This document shows positions 34,306-42,459 of a DNA stretch of 64,000 nt, one piece after another. The first letter of the stretch is position 1. Every line of letters begins with the position of its first letter. The notes under the pieces were generated by a model. That model saw only the letters and a program-made list of their open reading frames with translations. It was not told where the DNA came from and did not search any database. Source of the DNA: JBGPLJ01 sp963826145 (GTDB lineage: Bacteria; Pseudomonadota; Gammaproteobacteria; Steroidobacterales; Steroidobacteraceae); assembly GCA_963826145.1 (NCBI GenBank), contig CAWGVW010000001.1, forward strand, positions 868,001 to 932,000, read 5' to 3'. The position numbers were made by a program, and so were the translations under genes.

Positions 34306-34325
34306 GCAATCCCCTTGGGGACGCC
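34306..34325. repeat. Third copy of the tRNA-Glu 3' end (att-like repeat)
   Basis: GCAATCCCCTTGGGGACGCC is identical to 31749-31768 and, apart from the leading GC, to the tRNA-Glu end at 26994-27011. It lies 17 bp after the slipin stop, so the nfeD-slipin pair is exactly bracketed by 20-bp direct repeats. A small hairpin (CGGTAG-CGGTC-CTACCG) over the slipin stop may act as terminator. Confidence 0.75.
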
Positions 34326-34330
34326 GCTCG

Positions 34331-34765
34331 TTACTGTTTCTTGTCGGGCAGGAAGACAATGTGGTCAATGGCCCAGTTGTAGACGTCGGGCTCATCCGGG
34401 ATCATTTTGAAGTCGATGATCTCGCTCGCGATCCCGCGCAGCTTGATCTCCATGGGCGCATAGCGCACGTGACCGAGCTGGTTTGAGCCCTTCACGGTTA
34501 TCTGGAGCAGGCCCGGGACAGTCGTGAACTGGACGCGCCCCCGCAACCACAGCAGCCGGCTGTTGACGTCGTAGCCGAGCGTCCCGGCAACGCAGACGAT
34601 TCGCTTGACGTCGCAGATGGGATGATCTTTGGAAAGGTACAGCGTGTCGCCAGCCAGCGAGACGGATGAGGCAAATGCGGCCATCAGGCCGAGGACGCCG
34701 GCGACAGCGCTCGCAGGCCGGTTCCCACCAGGACGTCCTGATCGGTCGTTTGCCTGGGTACCCAT
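34331..34765 (-). CDS. Exported protein of unknown function
   Basis: 144 residues from the ATG at 34765, with an N-terminal hydrophobic signal (AVAGVLGLMAAFASSVSLAG) and a mature domain beginning DTLYLSKDHPICDVKRIVCVAG, holding two cysteines spaced by six. The rest is beta-rich and ends IDHIVFLPDKKQ. No family was recognised. It converges on the slipin gene and abuts the third tRNA-Glu repeat, so it marks the right boundary of the tRNA-Glu region. The 72 bp to the glycosidase start is a divergent promoter zone. Confidence 0.6.
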   Translation of the reverse strand: MGTQANDRSGRPGGNRPASAVAGVLGLMAAFASSVSLAGDTLYLSKDHPICDVKRIVCVAGTLGYDVNSRLLWLRGRVQFTTVPGLLQITVKGSNQLGHVRYAPMEIKLRGIASEIIDFKMIPDEPDVYNWAIDHIVFLPDKKQ

Positions 34766-34837
34766 GATGGTCTCACTATGCGTCACCATGTGGCGCGGCG
34801 CCAGAGAACTAGCGGGCCGCTGCGAGGATGAAGGTAA

Positions 34838-36817
34838 ATGATGCCGCGGCCTGTGATCGCCGGCGCAATCTGCTTGTTCGCAAGTCTATCGGCCGCGGAC
34901 GCCGATACGGCCCAATTTCGCGCCGAACAGCCACCGAGCGGCGCAATCTGGGTTGAGTCGCTCGATCTCAGCAAGATGACGCAGCGCCGCGGGCTCCCAA
35001 AGGCGGGGAAGTCGATTCGTGACCTGCCCATTACGCTCGACGGTGTCGTCTACCCACACGGCATCGGCACGCGCTCGATCAGCGAATTCGTAATCGATCT
35101 CAAGGGGATCGCAACCCGCTTCGAATCGATGGTCGGCCTCGATGACGTCGTGAAACACGGCGTCGGCAGCGTTACGTATGAAGTCTGGGCGGACGATCGC
35201 CTTGTCGCCGCAAGTGGGCTCATGCGCGCCGGGGATCGGCCGAAACGGCTGGTCGCCGATCTTACCGGCGCGAAGGTACTGACGCTTCTGCTCGATGATG
35301 GATTCGACACCAGCAACGATGATGAAGGCGCCTGGGCAGGCGCGATGCTGTTCCTCTCTCCGGGTACGACGCTTCGCCCGGAGCCGTTCGTTGCGGCGAA
35401 GGAAGCGCCGCCGGCGATTGCACCCGCTCTGGAATCAGTGTCGCCTGCGATACACGGACCGCGCGTCGTCGGTGGAACACCCGGCCGTCCGTTCCTCTTT
35501 CGTGTTCCGGCAACCGGCGATGCGCAGCTGCGATTCAGCGCAAGCGGTCTGCCGGCCGGACTCGCCATCGATTCAAGAACCGGCATCATCAGCGGGCGGA
35601 TGCATCGAGCCGGCAGTTCGCAGGTGATGGTTACGGTGAGCGGCAGTCGGGGCAGCGCTACGCGCTCACTTGAAATCGTCGCGGGCACCGACGCGTTGGC
35701 CCGCACACCGCCGATGGGCTGGAATTCGTGGAATGTGTGGGGGCCTGCAGTCGATCAGAAGAAGGTCCTGGCGGCAGCGGAGTGGCTCGAGAAGAGCGGC
35801 CTTGCGGCGCACGGCTACCAGTACGTCGTCATCGACGACACCTGGGAGGGCAAGCGCGATGCGACGGGCGAGATCCAGCCCAACGAGAAGTTTCCCGACA
35901 TGCGTGCCCTGGCCGACTCAGTGCACGCGCGCGGTCTCAAGCTCGGCATCTATTCATCTCCCGGTCCGCGCACCTGCGAGGACTACGAAGGCAGCTGGCA
36001 GCACGAGGCGCAGGACGCGGCGACCTATGCTCGCTGGGGCGTGGATCTTCTGAAGTACGACTGGTGCTCGTACGATGAGATCGTGAAGGATCGTTCGCTG
36101 CCGACGCTCAAGAAGCCGTATGCGGTGATGCGCGAAGCGCTCGCGCAAGTCGATCGCGATATCGTTTACTCGCTCTGCCAGTATGGTTACGGAGATGTCT
36201 GGAACTGGGGCGCCGAGGTCGGCGGCAATCTCTGGCGCACGAGCGGGGATCTCCTCGACAACTGGTCGAACCTGCAAAGTGTTGGTTTCCGCCAGGCGGG
36301 CCGCGAGAAAGGCACGCGGCCAGGCCATTGGAACGACACCGACATGCTCGTCGTCGGCACTGTCGGCTGGGGTCCGAATCTTCATCCAACCCGGCTCACA
36401 CCGAACGAGCAGGTCCTGCACCTTTCGCTCTGGGCGCTGCAGGCTGCGCCACTTTTCGTCGGCGCCGACCTCTCGCGTCTCGATCCCTTCACGCTCGCGT
36501 TGCTGACGAACGATGAAGTGCTCGATGTCGATCAGGATCCGTTGGGCCGCGCCGCGTCGCGCGTGTGGAAAGATGCGCGGACGGAAGTATGGGCGCGGCC
36601 GTTGTCGGACGGGACGATGGCCGTGGGACTCTTCAATCGCGGATTGGGTGAGACCCGGGTTACCGCGCGCTGGTCTGATCTCGGACTCAAGGGCTCACAG
36701 ACCGTGCGCGACCTTTGGGTGCAAAAGGATTTGGGCAGCTTCAACGATGAATTTACGGCTACGGTGCCGCGCCACGGCGTGGTGTTCGTGAAGATCGGAC
36801 AGCCGCGCGGCGACTAG
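34838..36817 (+). CDS. Secreted alpha-galactosidase-like GH27 enzyme with NPCBM domain
   Basis: 659 residues in three parts: a signal peptide, an NPCBM-type carbohydrate-binding domain (about 33-170: DGVVYPHGIGTRSISEFV), an Ig-like/putative Ig domain (about 210-285: LPAGLAIDSRTGIISG) and a GH27 alpha-galactosidase/N-acetylgalactosaminidase catalytic barrel (about 290-659). In the barrel, TPPMGWNSWN opens the domain, KYDWCSYD carries the nucleophilic Asp, and PGHWNDTDML the acid/base region. It probably removes alpha-linked galactose from polysaccharide in the periplasm or outside. AAGG before the ATG is a weak ribosome site. Its stop overlaps the convergent dehydrogenase by 4 bp. Confidence 0.93.
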   Translation: MMPRPVIAGAICLFASLSAADADTAQFRAEQPPSGAIWVESLDLSKMTQRRGLPKAGKSIRDLPITLDGVVYPHGIGTRSISEFVIDLKGIATRFESMVGLDDVVKHGVGSVTYEVWADDRLVAASGLMRAGDRPKRLVADLTGAKVLTLLLDDGFDTSNDDEGAWAGAMLFLSPGTTLRPEPFVAAKEAPPAIAPALESVSPAIHGPRVVGGTPGRPFLFRVPATGDAQLRFSASGLPAGLAIDSRTGIISGRMHRAGSSQVMVTVSGSRGSATRSLEIVAGTDALARTPPMGWNSWNVWGPAVDQKKVLAAAEWLEKSGLAAHGYQYVVIDDTWEGKRDATGEIQPNEKFPDMRALADSVHARGLKLGIYSSPGPRTCEDYEGSWQHEAQDAATYARWGVDLLKYDWCSYDEIVKDRSLPTLKKPYAVMREALAQVDRDIVYSLCQYGYGDVWNWGAEVGGNLWRTSGDLLDNWSNLQSVGFRQAGREKGTRPGHWNDTDMLVVGTVGWGPNLHPTRLTPNEQVLHLSLWALQAAPLFVGADLSRLDPFTLALLTNDEVLDVDQDPLGRAASRVWKDARTEVWARPLSDGTMAVGLFNRGLGETRVTARWSDLGLKGSQTVRDLWVQKDLGSFNDEFTATVPRHGVVFVKIGQPRGD

Positions 36818-38064
36818 CCGAAGCGCCGCAGATCGAACGGCGCCACGTTGTGCTTGGTGGCGCGCCCCGCCACGAGATCCGCGATGAGCTCGCCCGTGAC
36901 TGGCGCGAGCGTCAGCCCGATGTGCTGGTGGCCGATCGCATAGAAAAGGTTCGGAGCTCCCGGCGCGCGGCCGATGCCGGGCAGATAGTCGGGCAGTACC
37001 GGTCGCGGGCCCACCCAGCTCGGGCCTTCCGTCTCGCAGCGATAGCCGAGCGTCTTCAGTTTCTGGCGCAAGCGCGCGGGTTTGCGCGGATCGGGCGGCG
37101 CGTCGGCCCGTTCGAATTCCATATAGGTCGACGCCCGCAATCGCGAGACCATCGGCGTGACAAGAACACTCTGATCCATGTACACGATCGGCGCATCGAG
37201 CATGGAGGCATGGCCCGGAAGCTCGACGTGATAGCCGCGTGCGGCTTCGAGCGGCACCTTGAGACCGAAGGGCGTCAGCAGCGGCTTCGACCAGGCGCCT
37301 GCGCATACGATGGCTGTCGAGACCACGCGTCGATCGGTCGCTGTCACGACTTCGATGCGCGTGCCGCGCGGCTGGAGGCTGCGAACGTCATTGCGCTCGA
37401 AGGTTGCGCCGAGCGTTATCGCCGCGTCCGCAAACGCCTCACATAGTCCTTGTGGATCAATAATATGCCCACTCTTCTGAAACCAAAGTCCAGCAGCGTT
37501 CGCGCTCTTTGCGTGCCCGGAAATCGCGGCCAGCACCGAAGCGCTCACCGGCGCTGTCGGAACGCCAAGCTTCTCCATGTGCCGCGCCTCGGCATCCGCT
37601 TTGCGCGCGGCATCCGCCGCCAACCAGAATTGATAGTGGCCATTTGCGCGCATGAGGTCCGCGCGGCCGATCTCGGTGAGCCAGCGTTTGAAATCGGCAG
37701 TCGCCGGTTTGACGAGTGGCGCGAGGTGTTGCGTGTTCTCGTGCTGATGAAACGCCGCGGCGGTGAATCGCAGGGCCCAGGGTGCGAACGGCAACCAGCG
37801 GCGCATTGGAATCTCGAGCGGCCCGTCGAATGCCGTCAACATTCGCCAGAACTTGAAGAGCAGTTGCCGCGAGGGCAGGGGTTCGACGAGTTCCGCGGCG
37901 AGGTGTCCGACATTGCCGAAGCTCGCACCGGCGACGCCGGGATTGTCGCGGTCGATCACGACTACGCGGCGACCCTCGCGTGCGAGTGCGTACGCAACCG
38001 CGCAACCGATGACGCCTGCGCCGATGATGGCGATGGTTTCATCGCCCGTGTTCGACGCCGGCAT
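36814..38064 (-). CDS. FAD-dependent D-amino-acid dehydrogenase-like oxidoreductase
   Basis: 416-residue flavoprotein of the DAO/DadA family. Seen: the N-terminal FAD-binding Rossmann motif IIGAGVIGCAVAYALA, VVIDRDNPGVAGASFGN, RANGHYQFWLA, GHIIDPQGLCEA and the C-terminal GHQHIGLTLAPVTGELIADL, all typical of D-amino-acid dehydrogenases (DadA) and related enzymes. Substrate and electron acceptor are not determined by sequence; no alanine racemase or Lrp is adjacent. The ATG lies two bases after the stop of the upstream M3 peptidase, so the two are probably cotranscribed. Confidence 0.88.
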   Translation of the reverse strand: MPASNTGDETIAIIGAGVIGCAVAYALAREGRRVVVIDRDNPGVAGASFGNVGHLAAELVEPLPSRQLLFKFWRMLTAFDGPLEIPMRRWLPFAPWALRFTAAAFHQHENTQHLAPLVKPATADFKRWLTEIGRADLMRANGHYQFWLAADAARKADAEARHMEKLGVPTAPVSASVLAAISGHAKSANAAGLWFQKSGHIIDPQGLCEAFADAAITLGATFERNDVRSLQPRGTRIEVVTATDRRVVSTAIVCAGAWSKPLLTPFGLKVPLEAARGYHVELPGHASMLDAPIVYMDQSVLVTPMVSRLRASTYMEFERADAPPDPRKPARLRQKLKTLGYRCETEGPSWVGPRPVLPDYLPGIGRAPGAPNLFYAIGHQHIGLTLAPVTGELIADLVAGRATKHNVAPFDLRRFG

Positions 38065-38066
38065 GG

Positions 38067-40199
38067 TTACTGTGCGGGCGTGAAGCCCCGCGCCTTCAGG
38101 AGTGCTTCGACCTTCGGATCGCGGCCGCGGAACTTGCGGTAGGCCTCGGCCGGGTCGATGGTGTTGCCCACTGACACGATGTTGTCGTGATAGCGCTTGG
38201 CCACGGTCTTGTCGTACGGACCGTCGCCTTCCTCGAACGCCTGGTACGCATCCTCATCGAGTACGGCGGACCAGAGGTAGCTGTAATACCCGGCCGAATA
38301 GCCGTCGCCCGCAAAGATGTGCTGGAACTGCGGCGTCCGGTGACGCATCACGATCTCGGCGGGCATGCCGATCTCGGCGAGCGTCTTCTTCTCGAAAGCG
38401 TCCGGATCGATGGGCTCGGACCCCGCGAGGTGCAGCTTCATGTCGACGATGGCCGCGGACAGGTACTCGACCGTCATGAAGCCCTGGTTGAAGGTCTTCG
38501 CCTTCTGGATCTTGTCGATGAGGTCCTGCGGCAGCGGTTTCCCAGTCTGGTAATGCAGGCAGAAGCGCGACAGCACTTCCGGCGTCATGAGCCAGTGTTC
38601 GTTCAGCTGCGACGGGAATTCCACGAAGTCGCGCGGTACGTTGGTTCCGGCAAGGCCCGGATAGGTAACGTTCGAGTTGAGCCCGTGCAGCGCATGGCCG
38701 AATTCGTGAAAGAGCGTGACGGCGTCGTCCCAGCTCACGAGGATCGGCTCGGCGGGCTTCCCCTTCACGAAATTGGTGTTGTTCGAAACGATCGGAGCGA
38801 TGGTGCCGTCGAGGCGCTGCTGCGCGCGGTACTCGTTCATCCACGCGCCCGAGCTCTTGCCGGCGCGGGCATAGGGGTCGAGGTACCAGAGGCCGGCGTG
38901 CTTGCCGTCCGCGCTCTTCACTTCCCACACGCGGATGTCCGGCGTGATCGTCGGCACGTTGTGTACCTCGATGAACTGGAAGCCGTAGAGCTGCCCGGCG
39001 ACCCAGAACATGCCCTCGCGCAGCTTGTCGAGCTGCAGGTACGGTTTCACTTCGTTGAGGTCGAGGTCGTACTTCGCCTTGCGGACTTTCTCGGCGTAGT
39101 AGCGGTAGTCCCAGGGCGCGATCTTGACGCCGGCGCCTTCCTTGTCCGCAATGGCTTGCATGTCGGCCACTTCCTCGTGCACGCGTTCGACCGCGGCAGG
39201 CCAGACCTGCATCATTACCTTGAGTGCGTTCTCCGGCGTCTTCGCCATCTCCTCATCGAGCTGGTAATGCGCGTGGGTCGGGAAGCCGAGGAGCTTCGCC
39301 CGCTCGGCGCGCAGCGCCAGGATCTCGGTGATGAGCTTCTTGTTGTCGTGCGCGTCATTGTTGTCGCCGCGGCTCACGAACGTGCGCCAGACCTGTTCGC
39401 GCAGGTCGCGACGCGTCGAGTACGTGAGGAACGGCTCCACCGACGAGCGGGTGTTCGATATGGCCCATTCGCCCTTGTGACCCTTTTCCTCGGCGGCGGC
39501 CGACGCACCTGCACGAATCGAGTCGGGCAGGCCCGCCAGGTCTGCCTCGGTCTTGAGGTAGAGGACGTAGTTCTCTTCGTCAGCGAGCAGGTTCTGGCTG
39601 AAATTCGTGTAGAGGGTCGCGAGCCGCTCGTTGATTGCTGCGACTCGCGCCTTCGGTTCCGCGTCGAGCTTCGCCCCGGCATGGACGAAGTCGCTGTAGT
39701 CCTTCCACACGAGGCGCTGCTGTTCGGCGTTGAGCTTCGCCTTCGCAGGGGAGTTGTAGACCGCGTCGATGCGCTTGAAGAGCGCTTCGTTCTGGTAAAT
39801 CTTGTCGTTGAACGCGGCGAGCTTCGGCGCCATCTCCTGCTCGACGGCCTGGAAGTCCTCGAGGTCCATGGTCGACGACCAGATGTAGTAGTAGGTCGTG
39901 ACGCGCATCAGCGTTTCGCCAGAACGCTCGAGGGCGACGATGGTGTTGTCAAACGTTGCGGCCTTCGGATTTTTCGCGATGTGGTCGATTTCGGCGAGGT
40001 TCTCGGCCATCGCTGCGTCGAGCGCGGGCTTGAAGTCCCCGACCCGGACCTTGTCGAAGGCCGGCACACCGCCAAACGGGCCCGTCCAGCGAGCGAGCAG
40101 CGGATTGTCCATGCGCTTGGTATTCGTGGCGTGGGTGGAATCGGGCACCGATGCGACGCCGATCAGGAAGGCGGCACCGAGGACGGCAAGGTTTCGCAT
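38067..40199 (-). CDS. M3-family metallopeptidase (Dcp-like), exported
   Basis: 710-residue oligopeptidase of the M3 (thimet/Dcp) family. Seen: a signal peptide (AVLGAAFLIGVASVP), the long helical domain beginning NPLLARWTGPFGGVPAFDKV, the zinc-binding HEFGHALHG motif and the downstream FVEFPSQLNEHW with the third ligand, then GYYSYLWSAVLDEDAYQAF. The combination matches dipeptidyl carboxypeptidases of the periplasm. It likely degrades short peptides, possibly feeding the D-amino-acid dehydrogenase downstream. It is divergent from the formate dehydrogenase operon across 236 bp, where both promoters must lie. Confidence 0.95.
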   Translation of the reverse strand: MRNLAVLGAAFLIGVASVPDSTHATNTKRMDNPLLARWTGPFGGVPAFDKVRVGDFKPALDAAMAENLAEIDHIAKNPKAATFDNTIVALERSGETLMRVTTYYYIWSSTMDLEDFQAVEQEMAPKLAAFNDKIYQNEALFKRIDAVYNSPAKAKLNAEQQRLVWKDYSDFVHAGAKLDAEPKARVAAINERLATLYTNFSQNLLADEENYVLYLKTEADLAGLPDSIRAGASAAAEEKGHKGEWAISNTRSSVEPFLTYSTRRDLREQVWRTFVSRGDNNDAHDNKKLITEILALRAERAKLLGFPTHAHYQLDEEMAKTPENALKVMMQVWPAAVERVHEEVADMQAIADKEGAGVKIAPWDYRYYAEKVRKAKYDLDLNEVKPYLQLDKLREGMFWVAGQLYGFQFIEVHNVPTITPDIRVWEVKSADGKHAGLWYLDPYARAGKSSGAWMNEYRAQQRLDGTIAPIVSNNTNFVKGKPAEPILVSWDDAVTLFHEFGHALHGLNSNVTYPGLAGTNVPRDFVEFPSQLNEHWLMTPEVLSRFCLHYQTGKPLPQDLIDKIQKAKTFNQGFMTVEYLSAAIVDMKLHLAGSEPIDPDAFEKKTLAEIGMPAEIVMRHRTPQFQHIFAGDGYSAGYYSYLWSAVLDEDAYQAFEEGDGPYDKTVAKRYHDNIVSVGNTIDPAEAYRKFRGRDPKVEALLKARGFTPAQ

Positions 40200-40435
40200 T
40201 GTACAGAGCTCCAGGCAATCAGGGCCCGGGCAGCCAGTTCGGGCGCCCGCAGCGGCCAGTCACAAAGGCCGCGTAGGCTGTCATTGCCGGCCTCGCCGAT
40301 CAAGCCGAACCGACGACCCGACGGCTATCTGCGATAGTCTGAATGCGACGCCCGGCGATGGCATTTGCGCCTGCAATACGTCGGATATCGAATCCCAATT
40401 GCGGCGCCCGCCCGATTGCCCGACCATGGGGGATC

Positions 40436-40915
40436 ATGGGTGGAAACGATCGCCTGCTGCGAACGACGATCGACAAGGTGCTGGCGCAACACGCCGCGCG
40501 GCCCGGGCCGCTGCTCGAGATCCTGCATCACGTACAGCAGGAGCTTGGCCATGTGCCGGGCGATGCGGTGCCGATGATCGCGAATGGCCTCAACCTGTCG
40601 ATTGCCGAAGTTCACGGCGTCGTGACCTTCTATCACCACTTCCGCGAACATGCGGCGGGCCGGCACATGGTGCAGATCTGCCGCGCCGAGGCCTGCCAGT
40701 CGATGCAGGGAGAGGCCTTGGCCGTTCACGCTGCGAAGCGGCTCGGTATCGGCTTGCATGAAACGACGCGCGATGGCCGGGTCACGCTCGCACCCGTCTA
40801 CTGCTTCGGCAACTGCGCGTGTGCGCCCGCGGTCATGATCGACGGTGAACTGCATGGCCGCGTAACGCCCGAAAAATTCGATTCACTGATGACCTCGCTG
40901 GAGCAGGGGAAATGA
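40436..40915 (+). CDS. fdsG: NAD-dependent formate dehydrogenase, gamma subunit (NuoE-like)
   Basis: 159-residue thioredoxin-fold 2Fe-2S subunit. Seen: an N-terminal helical bundle (PLLEILHHVQQELGHVP) and four cysteines C82, C87, C123 and C127 (ICRAEACQ and CFGNC), the [2Fe-2S] pattern of NuoE. It passes electrons from FdsA toward FMN and NAD in FdsB. The ATG at 40436 gives the standard family length. It overlaps fdsB by ATGA and is the first gene of a coupled six-gene operon ending in folD. Confidence 0.92.
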   Translation: MGGNDRLLRTTIDKVLAQHAARPGPLLEILHHVQQELGHVPGDAVPMIANGLNLSIAEVHGVVTFYHHFREHAAGRHMVQICRAEACQSMQGEALAVHAAKRLGIGLHETTRDGRVTLAPVYCFGNCACAPAVMIDGELHGRVTPEKFDSLMTSLEQGK

Positions 40916-42459
40916 CGGTCACGGTCTACGTGCCCCGCGATGCGTCCGCTCTTTCACTCGGTGCGGAGGCGGTGGCGCGCGCGATTTCTGCACAGGCCCA
41001 GGCGCGCAAGCTCGACGTTCGCGTAGTGCGGAACGGGTCGCGCGGACTCTACTGGCTGGAACCGATGGTCGAAGTCGCGACACCGGCCGGGCGTATCGCG
41101 TACGGGCCGGTGACCGTCAACGACGTGCCGAGTCTTTTCCTTGCGGACTTTCTGGCGGGCGGCGCGCACGCGCTCTGCCTTGGGCCGACCGAAGGCATTT
41201 CCTATCTCAAGAAGCAGGAGCGGCTCACGTTCGCTCGCGTCGGCGTGACCGATCCCGTGAGTCTTGCCGATTACGTGCAGCATGGCGGCTATCGCGGATT
41301 GCGGCGGGCGCTGACGCTTACGCCAGAGGCCATCGTCAAGGAAGTGACCGACTCGGGCCTGCGCGGGCGTGGCGGCGCGGCATTCCCGACCGGCATCAAA
41401 TGGCAGACGGTCCTCGATCAGAAGGCCGCCCAGAAATATGTCACCTGCAACGCGGACGAGGGCGACTCCGGGACCTTCGCCGACCGCATGCTGATGGAGG
41501 GCGACCCACTCCTTCTTATAGAGGGCATGACGATCGCCGGGATCGCTGTCGGGGCCACCCACGGATACATCTATATAAGAGTGGAGTACCCGCATGCGCT
41601 CGTGGTGCTCCGGGAAGCCATCGCCGCCGCCTATCGTGAGCACTATCTCGGGCGCAACATACTCGGCAGCGGCAAGCAGTTTGAGCTCGAGGTGCGGGTC
41701 GGCGCGGGCGCCTATATCTGCGGCGAAGAGACCTCCATGCTCGAGAGCCTTGAGGGCAAGCGGGGCGAGATCCGGGTGCGACCGCCGCTGCCTGCGATCA
41801 AGGGCCTCTTCGGTCTGCCGACGATCGTGAACAACGTGATCTCGCTCGCGAGCGTGCCGACGATCCTCGAGCGCGGCGCGGCGTTCTACCAGAATTTCGG
41901 CGCGGGCAAATCCCGCGGCACGCTGCCAATCCAGCTGGCGGGCAACGTCAAGCACGGCGGCCTCATTGAAAAGGCATTCGGCGTGACGCTGCGCGAGATT
42001 CTGTACGACTACGGCGGCGGCTCTGCGACGGGCCGGCCGATCCGCGCCGTGCAGGTCGGCGGTCCGCTCGGCGCGTACATGCCCGAATCGCAGTTCGATA
42101 CCGCCATCGACTACGAGGCGTTCAGCGCTGTCGGAGCGCTCCTCGGCCATGGCGGTATTGTTGTATTTGACGACACGGTCGACATGGCGCACATGGCGCG
42201 CTATGCGATGGAATTCTGCGCCATCGAGTCCTGCGGCAAGTGCACGCCGTGCCGCATCGGCTCGACGCGCGGCGTCGAGGTGATCGACCGCATCGTGCGG
42301 GGCGAGAACCGTGAGCGGAACATTGAATTGCTGGAAGAGCTGTGCGATACGATGCTGCAGGGGTCGCTGTGCGGACTCGGCGGCATGACTCCCTTTCCCG
42401 TGCAGAGTGCGCTCAAGCACTTCCCGGAGGATTTCCGTGTACTCCATCGACCATCATGA
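40912..42459 (+). CDS. fdsB: NAD-dependent formate dehydrogenase, beta subunit (NuoF-like)
   Basis: 515-residue flavoprotein that reduces NAD+. Seen: a thioredoxin-like N-terminal domain, the NADH/FMN-binding GLRGRGGAAFPTGIKW, CNADEGDSGTFADR, YICGEETSMLESLEGKRG and the C-terminal 4Fe-4S motif SCGKCTPCRIGSTRG. The architecture (thioredoxin domain fused to NuoF) is that of soluble FdsB. Overlaps both neighbours by four bases. Confidence 0.94.
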   Translation: MTVTVYVPRDASALSLGAEAVARAISAQAQARKLDVRVVRNGSRGLYWLEPMVEVATPAGRIAYGPVTVNDVPSLFLADFLAGGAHALCLGPTEGISYLKKQERLTFARVGVTDPVSLADYVQHGGYRGLRRALTLTPEAIVKEVTDSGLRGRGGAAFPTGIKWQTVLDQKAAQKYVTCNADEGDSGTFADRMLMEGDPLLLIEGMTIAGIAVGATHGYIYIRVEYPHALVVLREAIAAAYREHYLGRNILGSGKQFELEVRVGAGAYICGEETSMLESLEGKRGEIRVRPPLPAIKGLFGLPTIVNNVISLASVPTILERGAAFYQNFGAGKSRGTLPIQLAGNVKHGGLIEKAFGVTLREILYDYGGGSATGRPIRAVQVGGPLGAYMPESQFDTAIDYEAFSAVGALLGHGGIVVFDDTVDMAHMARYAMEFCAIESCGKCTPCRIGSTRGVEVIDRIVRGENRERNIELLEELCDTMLQGSLCGLGGMTPFPVQSALKHFPEDFRVLHRPS

